From positions 1-36,186 of the forward strand of contig JAFCCG010000011.1 in NCBI GenBank assembly GCA_017610335.1: a DNA stretch of 36,186 nt, written 5' to 3'. This document shows, one piece after another, positions 14,107-20,876 of the stretch. Within the stretch, counting starts at the first letter, position 1. Each line of letters opens with the position of its first letter. The DNA is from Chloroflexota bacterium. Its GTDB lineage: Archaea > Iainarchaeota > Iainarchaeia > Iainarchaeales > GCA-2688035. The notes beneath the pieces were generated by a model that worked only from the letters and a program-made list of their open reading frames with translations, was not told the DNA's origin and made no database searches. The translations under genes were made by a program, and so were the position numbers.

Positions 14107-14412
14107 ATGAAAAAATTGAATCGTCTGAATATTGCCTTTATTGCAATTTCTTTTCTTGTTATGTTACCTGGAATAAACTTTGTCTACAAGATTATTTCAA
14201 CATGGTCTGTTTGGGGAATTCCTGAAAAATGGGCACTGAACATTTTTATTCTTTCATTTCCGCTGTTGCTTTTTTTTCTGGTGCTGCTGTTTAATCTTGT
14301 CAAAAAGTTTTCGAAAAACAGGAAATCAACAATTTTTACTTCAACTGCATTAATTCTTGCACAGATGTTTTTTTACGCCTACTTTATTTTTGCAGGTTTT
14401 TCAATCTTTTAA
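14107..14412 (+). CDS. Small membrane protein, about three transmembrane segments
   Basis: The 101-residue protein has hydrophobic stretches at about 9-30 (IAFIAISFLVMLPGINFVYK), 42-65 (ALNIFILSFPLLLFFLVLLF) and 77-100 (TSTALILAQMFFYAYFIFAG), separated by a basic KKFSKNRKS loop. I recognise no family. It follows repeat copy S4 and precedes, in convergent orientation, a pilin-like gene. It could be a pseudo-pilin accessory or an unrelated inner-membrane protein; nothing visible decides. Confidence 0.6.
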   Translation: MKKLNRLNIAFIAISFLVMLPGINFVYKIISTWSVWGIPEKWALNIFILSFPLLLFFLVLLFNLVKKFSKNRKSTIFTSTALILAQMFFYAYFIFAGFSIF

Positions 14413-14489
14413 GACCTGGTTCTGATTAATTTTAACAAAAATGAAAAGCGGCGGGAAGTGCAATGCTTCCCTTTTGAATAAAATGCCTT

Positions 14490-14948
14490 TTATGGGCAGG
14501 TTCCAACCAATGGCTTTTGCCCTGTTTCAGTTTTGCCTGAAATTCCGCCGACAACATCATAGCTTATTGCCACATCGTATTGGTAGCTTGATCCGCTTGA
14601 GCATGCAATGCCTGTTGCGCCTTTTACGCTTCCGTTGGTGTCTCCTGCTGCAAGGTTTGCGTCTGCCAATCCAATTGCCGTACCATCAAATGTTATCTCC
14701 GTAACTGCTATTTTGTCGGTTGTCAGGTTCTGCAAAGAGAATTCGGCATCCGCTGCTGTTCCGGTGATTTTCCAGTCGGTTATTGCTATTGGCGAAGCAC
14801 TTTTCCAGTATGCCTTGCTTTGGCTTTCTGTAATGCCTGTTCCAAGTCCTGGAAACCAGCCCATTACCCCAACAACAACCAATGCAACCACAATAATAAC
14901 CGCAAGGATTATCAGGTATTCTGTTGTTCCTTGGCCTTTAAAATTCAT
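14490..14948 (-). CDS. Type IV pilin-like protein with class III signal peptide
   Basis: The N-terminus MNFKGQGTTEYLIILAVIIV is the archaeal class III signal peptide: a short basic leader, a processing site before QGTTEY, then a hydrophobic helix (residues 11-30) that polymerises into a filament core. A prepilin peptidase of the EppA type would cleave ahead of the glutamine. The rest (to 152) is a Thr/Ala/Gly-rich beta-type domain ending with two cysteines near the C-terminus (C115 and C151 by count), possibly disulphide-bonded outside the cell. A strong ribosome binding site, GGAGG, lies seven or eight nt before the ATG. It is a candidate adhesive or structural pilin; no secretion ATPase is in the window. 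Confidence 0.85.
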   Translation of the reverse strand: MNFKGQGTTEYLIILAVIIVVALVVVGVMGWFPGLGTGITESQSKAYWKSASPIAITDWKITGTAADAEFSLQNLTTDKIAVTEITFDGTAIGLADANLAAGDTNGSVKGATGIACSSGSSYQYDVAISYDVVGGISGKTETGQKPLVGTCP

Positions 14949-15112
14949 TTTTTTTCCTCCGTTTTATTCACTTAATATCTTTTTCACTTTTGCCAAAAAT
15001 GTTTCCGGAGAAAACGGTTTTGTCTGTTTTTCCTTATTCTTTAACAGTTTTCAGCTTATTAAATTTTGCGCAGTTGAAATTTCTGCCTTTGAGAGATTTG
15101 CTGTTTCCAAAA

Positions 15113-15123
15113 CATATTTATAC
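15113..15123 (+). promoter_or_regulatory. TATA box of the 98-residue membrane protein gene
   Basis: CATATTTATAC lies about 28 nt before the ATG at 15147 with no ribosome site between, consistent with a leaderless transcript and favouring 15147 over the start at 15129. Confidence 0.5.
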
Positions 15124-15146
15124 TTCTTTTGCATTATTTCTTTACA

Positions 15147-15443
15147 ATGGATCCGATTGTAATTCTTGACCTTGCTACTGTGGTGTTGGCAATTGTTGTT
15201 TTTCGTTTGGCGCATCAAACTCAGAATAGCTTTGGTGGTTTTTTTAAGTCAGCTTTTGCAATTTTTTATTCAGTATGTGTTCTTTCAATTGCGGTAGCAG
15301 GTCTTGAAATATCTGGCTATATTGTTCCTGACCAAAACCCTGCAACACTGGCGTTGCATGTTTTTATGTTTGCTGTTCTCCTGTTAATTCTTCTGGGACT
15401 TTTTTCTCTTTCTAATAGTGGGATTTTTGATATAAAAAAGTAA
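15147..15443 (+). CDS. Small membrane protein, three transmembrane segments
   Basis: The 98-residue product has hydrophobic helices at about 3-20 (PIVILDLATVVLAIVVFRLA), 31-52 (SAFAIFYSVCVLSIAVAGLE) and 66-86 (LALHVFMFAVLLLILLGLFS), with short loops and a lysine end. It is divergent from the pilin gene. I recognise no family with confidence; similar three-helix proteins are common near archaeal surface-structure genes. The start follows from the TATA box spacing. Confidence 0.65.
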   Translation: MDPIVILDLATVVLAIVVFRLAHQTQNSFGGFFKSAFAIFYSVCVLSIAVAGLEISGYIVPDQNPATLALHVFMFAVLLLILLGLFSLSNSGIFDIKK

Positions 15444-15546
15444 AATTAGTTATTTCTTCAAAACCCTTTAAATTAGCCCAAAACACCCATATTTTGTTCT
15501 TTCATGGGCTTTTTTGCCATATGCCTTTAAATTACTTTTCGCCCGC

Positions 15547-15555
15547 GTTATATTT
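15547..15555 (+). promoter_or_regulatory. TATA box of the histone gene
   Basis: GTTATATTT preceded by the G/C-rich CGCCCGC lies about 60 nt before the histone ATG. It leaves a leader of roughly 35 nt carrying the strong ribosome site AAAGGAGG (nine-nt spacing), as expected for a highly expressed gene. Confidence 0.5.
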
Positions 15556-15614
15556 GAATTTTGCCTTCAATTGGCGGAATTAATGCGATTAAACACAAAA
15601 GGAGGAATCTATTC

Positions 15615-15791
15615 ATGGGAGACTCATTAGTAGTTGGGAGTAAAGTAAAGGACGCAGTTAAGGCAGCAGGATGCAACTGTGCAGGCGACTTAACAGACGC
15701 TTTGAGCGCAGAGGTCGCAGGATTAATAACAAAAGCTGCTGGAAGAGCTAAAGCCAACGGAAGAAAAACCGTTAGGGCTGCAGATCTCTAA
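15615..15791 (+). CDS. Histone with short third helix (DUF1931/face-to-face-like)
   Basis: The 58-residue protein has a short N-terminal strand SLVVGSKVKDAVKAAG, a long central helix (LTDALSAEVAGLITKAAGRA, residues 26-45), and the histone loop NGRKTVRAADL (48-58), matching GRKTIKAEDI of canonical archaeal histones. The chain stops right after ADL, so helix alpha-3 is almost absent. This resembles the truncated histones of bacteria such as Bdellovibrio and the face-to-face histone group of recent surveys, and differs from nucleosome-forming HMf-type histones. The VVGSKVK N-terminus supports that group. Two cysteines (20 and 22) are unusual for an archaeal histone. A strong promoter and ribosome site suggest high expression. 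It likely binds DNA as a dimer or tetramer. Confidence 0.8.
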   Translation: MGDSLVVGSKVKDAVKAAGCNCAGDLTDALSAEVAGLITKAAGRAKANGRKTVRAADL

Positions 15792-15818
15792 AATCAGAAA
15801 ATATTATTTTTTTGTTTG

Positions 15819-15844
15819 GATCGGGAACACTGCTCCCCAATCCA
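15819..15844 (+). other. Imperfect inverted repeat downstream of the histone gene
   Basis: GGATCGGG and CCCCAATCC flank a short loop, able to form a stem of about eight pairs with one or two mismatches. It follows a seven-T run at about 15807-15813, so it may aid termination or protect the histone mRNA end. Confidence 0.3.
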
Positions 15845-15891
15845 ACGCTATTTTTTTTAAAAGAATTTACTGGAAAAACAGGTGATAGAAA

Positions 15892-16215
15892 ACGAATTGT
15901 CCAACATGTAATGAAAAAATGAAAAAAGGAAAGCAACCTTATTATTTCAATGACAGGAAACTAGGTGAATTTGAGGCAGAAAAATGCCCTGAATGCAAAG
16001 AAGTCTTTTTTACAGAGGAAGCATCAGACAAAATTGACAAAACAGCTAAAGATATGGGTCTGTGGGGTCTTAGGCTGGAAGGAAAGCTTGGTTACAGCGG
16101 AAACAGCCTCATAGTCAGGGTTCCAAAGAAAATTGCTGAATTTTTGAACTTCAAGGAAGGCCAAAAGGTATCAATTCATCCGGAAGGAAAAGGCAAGCTT
16201 GCTGTTGAAGCTTAA
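15892..16215 (+). CDS. Zinc-ribbon plus AbrB/SpoVT-type DNA-binding protein, non-canonical start
   Basis: A two-CxxC zinc ribbon (NCPTCNEK and EKCPECKEVFF) is followed by an AbrB-like swapped-hairpin domain, SLIVRVPKKIAEFLNFKEGQ and VSIHPEGKGKLAV. The first CxxC lies upstream of the first in-frame ATG (15919), so a start there would leave the ribbon with one cysteine pair. In frame upstream are only AAA ACG AAT TGT before a TAG at 15886. AGGTGA (15880-15885) is six nt ahead of the ACG at 15892, so ACG may be the start codon; alternatively a start was lost by mutation or sequencing error. Such proteins are commonly antitoxin-like or global repressors. The stop overlaps that of the convergent endA gene. 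Function is inferred from the fold only. Confidence 0.6.
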   Translation, partial: TNCPTCNEKMKKGKQPYYFNDRKLGEFEAEKCPECKEVFFTEEASDKIDKTAKDMGLWGLRLEGKLGYSGNSLIVRVPKKIAEFLNFKEGQKVSIHPEGKGKLAVEA

Positions 16216-16721
16216 GGAGTAATTCTTTCAACCGCATAATAATTTACATCATTTTCTGAATCAACAACTGCCATGAGCATTTCGGTTCTGATATTTCCAG
16301 AAAGCCTTACCATTCTGCTCAATTCAATACTGTTAAATCTTTCATTTTGGCTTACAGCATTCACAACCCATTTACTGTGAGCCTGCCCGGCCTTTTTGCC
16401 CTTTGGATAAACACGAAAATCAAAACCAAATTTGAAACCTGTCTTTGTACAAAAGCCTTTTTCTCTCAAATCCTTGTAAACCTGAAATTTTAAATAAAAA
16501 TTTTTTATTTTCTTTTCAGAATGAACCAAAAGCTTTTTTCTTGAAACAGCTTTACCCTGCTTGTTTTTGAGCTTTAATTTTTTCTTTTCAAGCAAGTATA
16601 ATGCTTCATACAAGTCCAGAACAAATTCGCCTTTGCTCCGCTCACCAAAACCTTTTTGCTGAAGCTGGCTTGCCAGCCTCTTTTCTTCAACAACTGCCTT
16701 ATTTCCAATCAAAAGACACAT
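16212..16721 (-). CDS. endA: tRNA-splicing endonuclease, EndA-like
   Basis: The 169-residue protein has the archaeal endonuclease layout: an N-terminal domain with GFGERSKGEFVLDLYEALYL, followed by the catalytic domain YKDLREKGFCTKTGFKFGFD, RVYPKGKKAGQAHSKWVVNA and RMVRLSGNIRTEMLMAVVDS. The tyrosine (RVY) and histidine (QAHS) of the catalytic triad are in place. The lysine expected in SVRKxLxxAVVD appears as threonine (NIRTEML), which could make this a structural subunit or shift the catalytic residue. The family cuts bulge-helix-bulge introns from tRNA and rRNA precursors. The ATG at 16721 is preferred over 16808: the extra 29 residues are hydrophobic and outside the family. It is divergent from trpS. 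Confidence 0.8.
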   Translation of the reverse strand: MCLLIGNKAVVEEKRLASQLQQKGFGERSKGEFVLDLYEALYLLEKKKLKLKNKQGKAVSRKKLLVHSEKKIKNFYLKFQVYKDLREKGFCTKTGFKFGFDFRVYPKGKKAGQAHSKWVVNAVSQNERFNSIELSRMVRLSGNIRTEMLMAVVDSENDVNYYAVERITP

Positions 16722-16801
16722 TTTCAAACAACCTAATTGTTTTATTAACTTAATAAACATTAAATAAAAAAGAGTTAATAATAGTTGTATTTGTGATAAA
16801 A

Positions 16802-17881
16802 ATGGCAAAAATTGATCCTTGGGGAAGTAACGCAGTAAGTGACTATGATCACGTTTTCAAAGAATTTGGTTTAAGCAAATTTCCTGAAAGCATGAAAAAG
16901 CAGCTCAAGCACCATTTTTTTGAAAGAAACATTGTTGTAGCACACCGGGATTTTGAAAAAGTTCTTGAAAGAATAAAAAAGAAAAAAAAATTCATCAACA
17001 TTACCGGAATTGCTTCAAGCGGACCATACCATCTTGGCCACAAAGCAGACCTTGACCTTTTTGTTTTCTTTAAAAAATGCGGAGCAAAAAATTATTTCTG
17101 CGTTTGCGACCTTGACGCCTATTGCAGTAGGCCAAAGATAAAAACAGTTGCTGAAGCAAAAGAGATTGCAGTGCAAAATGTTGCAGATGCGCTTGCCCTT
17201 GGCTTGAGTGAAAAAGACATTTATGTGCAGAGCAACAGGGAAAAAGAATATTACAGCTTTGCATTTGAAATAGGCAAAAAAATCACGGCAAAAACATTTG
17301 AGGCAATTTACGGTCATCTTGATTTGGGAAAAGTAAGTGCAAACTTATTGCAGTATGCAGATATATTGCATGGTCAATTGCCTGAGTACAGCGGAAAGAT
17401 GCCAAGCATTACTGGAATTGGTTTGGATCAAGATAGTCATGCCAGGGCTACCAGAGATGTTGCAAAAAGGCTTGGCTATAATTTAGAAATGCCAAGTTTT
17501 ATCTATTTTAAGTTCCAAAGTGGACTGAAGCAAGGCAGCAAGATGTCTTCATCAGAACCTGACACTGCAATTTTTCTGAATGACTGCAAAGCAGATGTGG
17601 TAAAAAAGGTTGGTAGTTGCTTTACCGGTGGTTGTCCAACAGCCAAAGAGCAAAGAAGGCTTGGTGGCAAACCAGAAATATGCAAAAAGTATGAAATTGA
17701 CTTGTTTCACTTAGAAAGCGCTGCAAAGCTAAAGGACATTTTTGAAAAATGCAAATCAGGCAAAAGGCTTTGTGGTGAATGCAAAAAGCTTACAATAGAT
17801 TACATGGACAAATTCCTAAAAGAGCATCAGGCAAAAGCGAAAAAGAATCTGCCAAAAGCAAAAAAAATAGTTTACGGTTAA
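16802..17881 (+). CDS. trpS: Tryptophanyl-tRNA synthetase, archaeal type
   Basis: The 359-residue class I synthetase starts with IDPWG, typical of archaeal/eukaryotic TrpRS. It carries the HIGH-like motif SSGPYHLGHK (about 75-84) and the KMSKS-like motif GSKMSSSEPDTAIFL (about 240-254). GIGLDQDSHARATRDVAKRL is the usual substrate-binding region. It attaches tryptophan to tRNA(Trp) in the cytoplasm. Cysteines in FTGGCPTAKEQ and KRLCGECKK near the C-terminus could bind zinc. The ATG at 16802 is chosen over GTG at 16793 because it directly precedes the conserved AKIDPWG. A TATA-like TTAAATAAAAA at about 16760-16770 serves it, and the gene is divergent from endA. Confidence 0.95.
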   Translation: MAKIDPWGSNAVSDYDHVFKEFGLSKFPESMKKQLKHHFFERNIVVAHRDFEKVLERIKKKKKFINITGIASSGPYHLGHKADLDLFVFFKKCGAKNYFCVCDLDAYCSRPKIKTVAEAKEIAVQNVADALALGLSEKDIYVQSNREKEYYSFAFEIGKKITAKTFEAIYGHLDLGKVSANLLQYADILHGQLPEYSGKMPSITGIGLDQDSHARATRDVAKRLGYNLEMPSFIYFKFQSGLKQGSKMSSSEPDTAIFLNDCKADVVKKVGSCFTGGCPTAKEQRRLGGKPEICKKYEIDLFHLESAAKLKDIFEKCKSGKRLCGECKKLTIDYMDKFLKEHQAKAKKNLPKAKKIVYG

Positions 17882-17911
17882 TTATCCTGCTTTAGGCAAT
17901 TAATTTTTTAA

Positions 17912-18427
17912 TTATTCTGTTTTAGGCAATTCAATTTCTTGAATTTCAATTTCTGGCAATTTTTCCTTCATGTCTTTCAAAAGCTTTTTGAAAAAATCGT
18001 TATCCTGTTTTACTACAAAAATTTTTGCAACCTGATTCAATTCAGCCAAGTGTTCTATCTTGTTTGCAGTGCCGCCCCATTCGATGATGTCATTGCAGAT
18101 TTTTCTTTTCTTTCCAAACGCTGTTTTGACTTTTTGCATTAAAACATTGCCTCCTGCAATTTCTCCTGTTGCAAATCCAAAGCCGCCTGCCATTGCATGG
18201 GTGTCAATAACCAGTAAAAGAATTATTTCTCCTGCGCCATGCGCAACTGTTGCAACAAACTCATCTTCACTTTCTCTTTTTGAAAGCAATGGCACAAGAA
18301 TCTTTGGGCCCTTTGGCTTTTCTTCTTCAGCATCTATAATGCTTTTTTTCCCTGCTTTTACCTTTTTTTCCGCAGCCTTTTTTTTATTTTTCTTAAATTG
18401 TCTGGAATTTGTCTTTTCTTTTTTCAA
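17912..18427 (-). CDS. Universal stress protein-like protein with lysine-rich N-terminal tail
   Basis: After a 40-residue basic, disordered N-terminus (MKKEKTNSRQFKKNKKKAAE and on), the protein has a Rossmann-like domain. ILVPLLSKRESEDEFVATVA is strand 1 and helix 1; IILLLVIDT and FGFATGEIAGGNVLMQKVKT follow. NDIIEWGGTANKIEHLAELN and VAKIFVVKQDNDFFKKLLKD correspond to the later strands. This order is that of the UspA/HUP superfamily, which bind nucleotides in stress responses, but the G2xG9xGS/T ATP motif is not evident. It overlaps the upstream AbrB-like gene by 35 bp in the same orientation, so the two are co-transcribed and probably coupled. The family call is moderate. Confidence 0.55.
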   Translation of the reverse strand: MKKEKTNSRQFKKNKKKAAEKKVKAGKKSIIDAEEEKPKGPKILVPLLSKRESEDEFVATVAHGAGEIILLLVIDTHAMAGGFGFATGEIAGGNVLMQKVKTAFGKKRKICNDIIEWGGTANKIEHLAELNQVAKIFVVKQDNDFFKKLLKDMKEKLPEIEIQEIELPKTE

Positions 18428-19307
18428 TTATTTCACCTTCGTATTTTAAAAGTTCGCATACAACTTTTGCAAGCATTTTGCTGATTCCGATTTGTTCACC
18501 AATTCCTGCAACTCCGTTTGCTTTTTCTTTTATTGCAGAAAGCACGCCTGTTCTGTATTTTTGATACAATTCATTTTGTACAATGTAATAAAATCCATCA
18601 AAGCTTTTAATGCCCCTTATTTTGCCGTCGTCAATTTCTTTTTTGAGCTTGATGCTTAAAATTTTTGCATTCTCGGCATTCTTAAATACAAGAAAACCGT
18701 CTTTTTCAAGAGTGTACTCGTCAGGTCTTTTTTCTTTTGCATTAAAGGATTCAGATTCTTTTTTTCCGGTTCCGATTGTTTCCGGCTCCTTTTTTCCGGT
18801 TCCGATTGTTTCCGGCTCCTTTTTTCCTTGGACTTTTCCCACACCGGTTTTATTTTCCCCTTTAGGATTTTCATTTTCTGAATTTTCATTTCCCGTTTCG
18901 CCGTTCATTTTCACGTTTTTTTCAATTTCTTCCCTTGTTTTGTAAACTGCCCTTTTGTATTTTGGGCTGAGCCTGAATGCAATAACCTTTCCTTCCTTCA
19001 AAAGTTCGCCAAAGCGCACAAGGGCCTCCTTGCTTAAAAAAGTTTCAAACCTTTTTTCAACCCTGTCCTTTAAGTCCTTTTTCTTAAGCAATGCAAAAAT
19101 TTTTTTGTCCAAAGGGTTTTCTGCAACAGGCTTTTCCCGTCTTTTCATTTCATCCAATTTTTCTTCCTTAACCAAAACCCAAATTCCTTCCTTTGCCCTT
19201 GCCAGCTCATAGCATGCTTTTTGGTCAAGGCCAAGCTCCTTAAACATTTGCTGCGGAACAAGCAATGCAAAGCCATCACCTTTTGCCGAAACAGTTATCT
19301 TTCCCAT
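18393..19307 (-). CDS. AbrB-like N-terminal domain, repeat linker and winged-helix-like C-terminus; unknown role
   Basis: The 304-residue protein begins MGKITVSAKGDGFALLVPQQ, then MFKELGLDQKACYELARAKE, like the SpoVT/AbrB DNA-binding hairpin. A charged middle segment follows (KKIFALLKKKDLKDRVEKRF; GELLKEGKVIAFRLSPKYKR). The linker is low-complexity and carries the ten-residue repeat KKEPETIGTG twice plus a partial third copy. The C-terminal 100 residues (FLVFKNAENAKILSIKLKKE; KIRGIKSFDGFYYIVQNELY; EQIGISKMLAKVVCELLKYE) look like a winged-helix module. The start at 19307 has a TATA stretch (TTTTATAC) about 27 nt upstream and no ribosome site, so it is probably leaderless. It overlaps the Usp-like gene. 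It may be a transcription regulator, by fold only. Confidence 0.6.
   Translation of the reverse strand: MGKITVSAKGDGFALLVPQQMFKELGLDQKACYELARAKEGIWVLVKEEKLDEMKRREKPVAENPLDKKIFALLKKKDLKDRVEKRFETFLSKEALVRFGELLKEGKVIAFRLSPKYKRAVYKTREEIEKNVKMNGETGNENSENENPKGENKTGVGKVQGKKEPETIGTGKKEPETIGTGKKESESFNAKEKRPDEYTLEKDGFLVFKNAENAKILSIKLKKEIDDGKIRGIKSFDGFYYIVQNELYQKYRTGVLSAIKEKANGVAGIGEQIGISKMLAKVVCELLKYEGEIIEKRKDKFQTI
18761..18820 (-). repeat. Perfect 30-bp tandem duplication inside the AbrB-like gene
   Basis: Positions 18761-18790 and 18791-18820 are identical, each encoding one KKEPETIGTG unit. A partial third unit borders them. The copies are identical at the DNA level, so the expansion is recent or slippage-prone. 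Confidence 0.85.
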
Positions 19308-19399
19308 ACCTGAATATATTACTGTATAAAACAATTAAAAAACAGCATTTTTAAAGCAAAAAAATAGCATTTTCAAAGAGTTATCTGCCTTCAAAGCTT

Positions 19400-19879
19400 T
19401 TATTTGCCTGCAATATCCTTCAAATGCCTTTGCTGCCGGCTTTTTTCAGCCAAATCTGCCTTGCTTGGTGCATGAACTTTTGCAAGCTCGTTTCTTTTCC
19501 TTTGCCTGTTTACAAAATAGACAATTATCTTAACGGCTTTTCCAATTTGCTGCATTTCTTTTTGGCTTTTTCCGGACTGTGAAATTATTGCCTGGTTTTT
19601 TACAATTGCTTCGGCATCCAGCAAAACGGCATTTTTCAAAATCTCAATAAACCCGTCAACATTTACGCCTTTTGCCTTGTATAAAACTCCGTAAGCATTT
19701 GCAATTTCTGACATTACATTAATTGTCATAGGCTTGCCTTTCACAGGCCTTTTTCTCCTTGCTGTTTTTGCAACAAGGCCCTGCTCCAAGATATTTTTTG
19801 CAAACTCCTGCGCCCCGAGCTTTGACTCAGGAAACATTGCAAACTGCGTATGCCTTGACAAAACCTTTCTCTTTTTCAT
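19400..19879 (-). CDS. Unknown basic helical protein coupled to an RHH regulator
   Basis: The 159-residue protein is rich in Lys/Arg (MKKRKVLSRHTQFAMFPESK; TARRKRPVKGKPMTINVMSE) and predicted mostly helical (FIEILKNAVLLDAEAIVKNQ; IGKAVKIIVYFVNRQRKRNE). I recognise no family or catalytic motif. Its ATG immediately follows the TAG of the RHH gene with no gap, so the pair is one operon with coupled translation. By position it could be the toxin or effector half of an antitoxin-like pair, or a nucleic-acid-binding partner, but nothing in the sequence proves that. The C-terminal 35 residues are charged and probably disordered. Confidence 0.6.
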   Translation of the reverse strand: MKKRKVLSRHTQFAMFPESKLGAQEFAKNILEQGLVAKTARRKRPVKGKPMTINVMSEIANAYGVLYKAKGVNVDGFIEILKNAVLLDAEAIVKNQAIISQSGKSQKEMQQIGKAVKIIVYFVNRQRKRNELAKVHAPSKADLAEKSRQQRHLKDIAGK

Positions 19880-20134
19880 CTAATGCACGCCCTCATATTT
19901 GTATTTGTCTAATTCTTCCATTGCTTCTTCAACAACCTTTTCTTCTTGTTCAAGTTCTTCTTCATCAGGGTTTTCCAATTCCTTATTCAAAAGGTTTTTT
20001 CTAATTTCAATGAGCCTTGCCCTAATGGAATCCCTGATAAAATCGCTCCTACTGCTGAATAAGCCATGTTCTCTGACAAGCTTGTCAATTTCATTTACAA
20101 GTTTTGGATCAATTACAAGAGAATAATGTTTCAT
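19880..20134 (-). CDS. Ribbon-helix-helix (CopG-like) regulator
   Basis: The 84-residue protein starts with the RHH fold: strand HYSLVIDPKLV, then NEIDKLVREHGLFSSRSDFI and RDSIRARLIEIRKNL. The tail (LENPDEEELEQEEKVVEEAM and on) is strongly acidic and could contact the basic partner encoded directly downstream. The promoter carries three TTATATAA palindromes at 12-bp steps, a fitting binding site for cooperating RHH dimers, so autorepression is likely. AGGTGG lies ten nt before the ATG. The combination of an acidic-tailed DNA-binding antitoxin-like protein and a basic partner is suggestive of a toxin-antitoxin pair, but this is inference. Confidence 0.75.
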   Translation of the reverse strand: MKHYSLVIDPKLVNEIDKLVREHGLFSSRSDFIRDSIRARLIEIRKNLLNKELENPDEEELEQEEKVVEEAMEELDKYKYEGVH

Positions 20135-20152
20135 AAGCCATTCGCCACCTAG

Positions 20153-20184
20153 TTATATAATATCTTATATAACATGTTATATAA
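20153..20184 (-). promoter_or_regulatory. Triple TTATATAA operator/TATA region of the RHH operon
   Basis: TTATATAA occurs at 20153-20160, 20165-20172 and 20177-20184, at exact 12-bp spacing. The last two form the perfect 20-bp palindrome TTATATAACATGTTATATAA. The array lies 19-50 bp upstream of the RHH start, where TATA-binding protein would also bind, so repressor and TBP probably compete. Confidence 0.75.
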
Positions 20185-20185
20185 A

Positions 20186-20851
20186 TTACTTCCTTTTTGC
20201 TTTTGTTTTGTGTTTTGTTTCATTTTTTTCAAAAAGCAGTACTGCATACATTCCAATCATTTCGCCAAATCTTTTTCCAACAACCTTGTTTACATGCCTG
20301 CTTGGGGTTGCAATAATCTCGTGTCTTGTAACAATCCATCCATTGCTAATGCCTTGTTTTAAATCACTGCTTCCTATTTTGTGAAGGTGGCCTCTTGTAT
20401 GCATTCCTCTGAAAATGCTTACTGTTTGCCAAAAAACGCCTTTTTCCAATGGCACTGTAACAAGAATTTTTTTCTTTGCAACTCTTTGCAATTCTTTAAA
20501 TGCATTTCCCCATTTTGGTACATGTTCTAAAACTTCTGTGCATAAAACAAAATCAAAGCTATTGTCTTTGAATGGAAGTTTTTCAGCCTCTATCCCTGCA
20601 AAGTGACATCCTGCAAATTCTTTTTTCGTGGGAGGCAATTTTTCATAGGTATAATCTCCTCCAAAAACATTTTGGCAAAACCTTCTTGCAATTTTTTCAA
20701 AATAACCCTGAGCGCATCCAACTTCTAAAAAGAAATCATCCCGCCCAAGCTTTGCAAGCTCTTCAAGAATAATGCCTTCTCTTGCTTTATTGCCAAGCAA
20801 CCTGCCACCGATATTGCTGTAATAAAAATTTTGGTCATTTAATTCAACCAT
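20186..20851 (-). CDS. Class I SAM-dependent methyltransferase
   Basis: The 221-residue protein has motif I FLEVGCAQGYFEKIA (about 41-55), an acidic residue after strand 2 in VFGGDYTYEKLP, EAEKLPFKDNSFDFVLCTEV (motifs II-III) and LEHVPKWGNAFKELQRVAKK, as in the Methyltransf_11 group (UbiE/COQ5-like). The methyl acceptor is unknown. The C-terminal 70 residues (RGHLHKIGSSDLKQGISNGW; EKNETKHKTKAKRK) include a basic tail. Its stop codon is two bp from the RHH operator array on the same strand, and the thioredoxin-reductase-like gene is 25 bp upstream, so it probably belongs to a transcript started at that gene. Confidence 0.8.
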   Translation of the reverse strand: MVELNDQNFYYSNIGGRLLGNKAREGIILEELAKLGRDDFFLEVGCAQGYFEKIARRFCQNVFGGDYTYEKLPPTKKEFAGCHFAGIEAEKLPFKDNSFDFVLCTEVLEHVPKWGNAFKELQRVAKKKILVTVPLEKGVFWQTVSIFRGMHTRGHLHKIGSSDLKQGISNGWIVTRHEIIATPSRHVNKVVGKRFGEMIGMYAVLLFEKNETKHKTKAKRK

Positions 20852-20876
20852 TTACCCAAACACCCCCTACCCAAAT

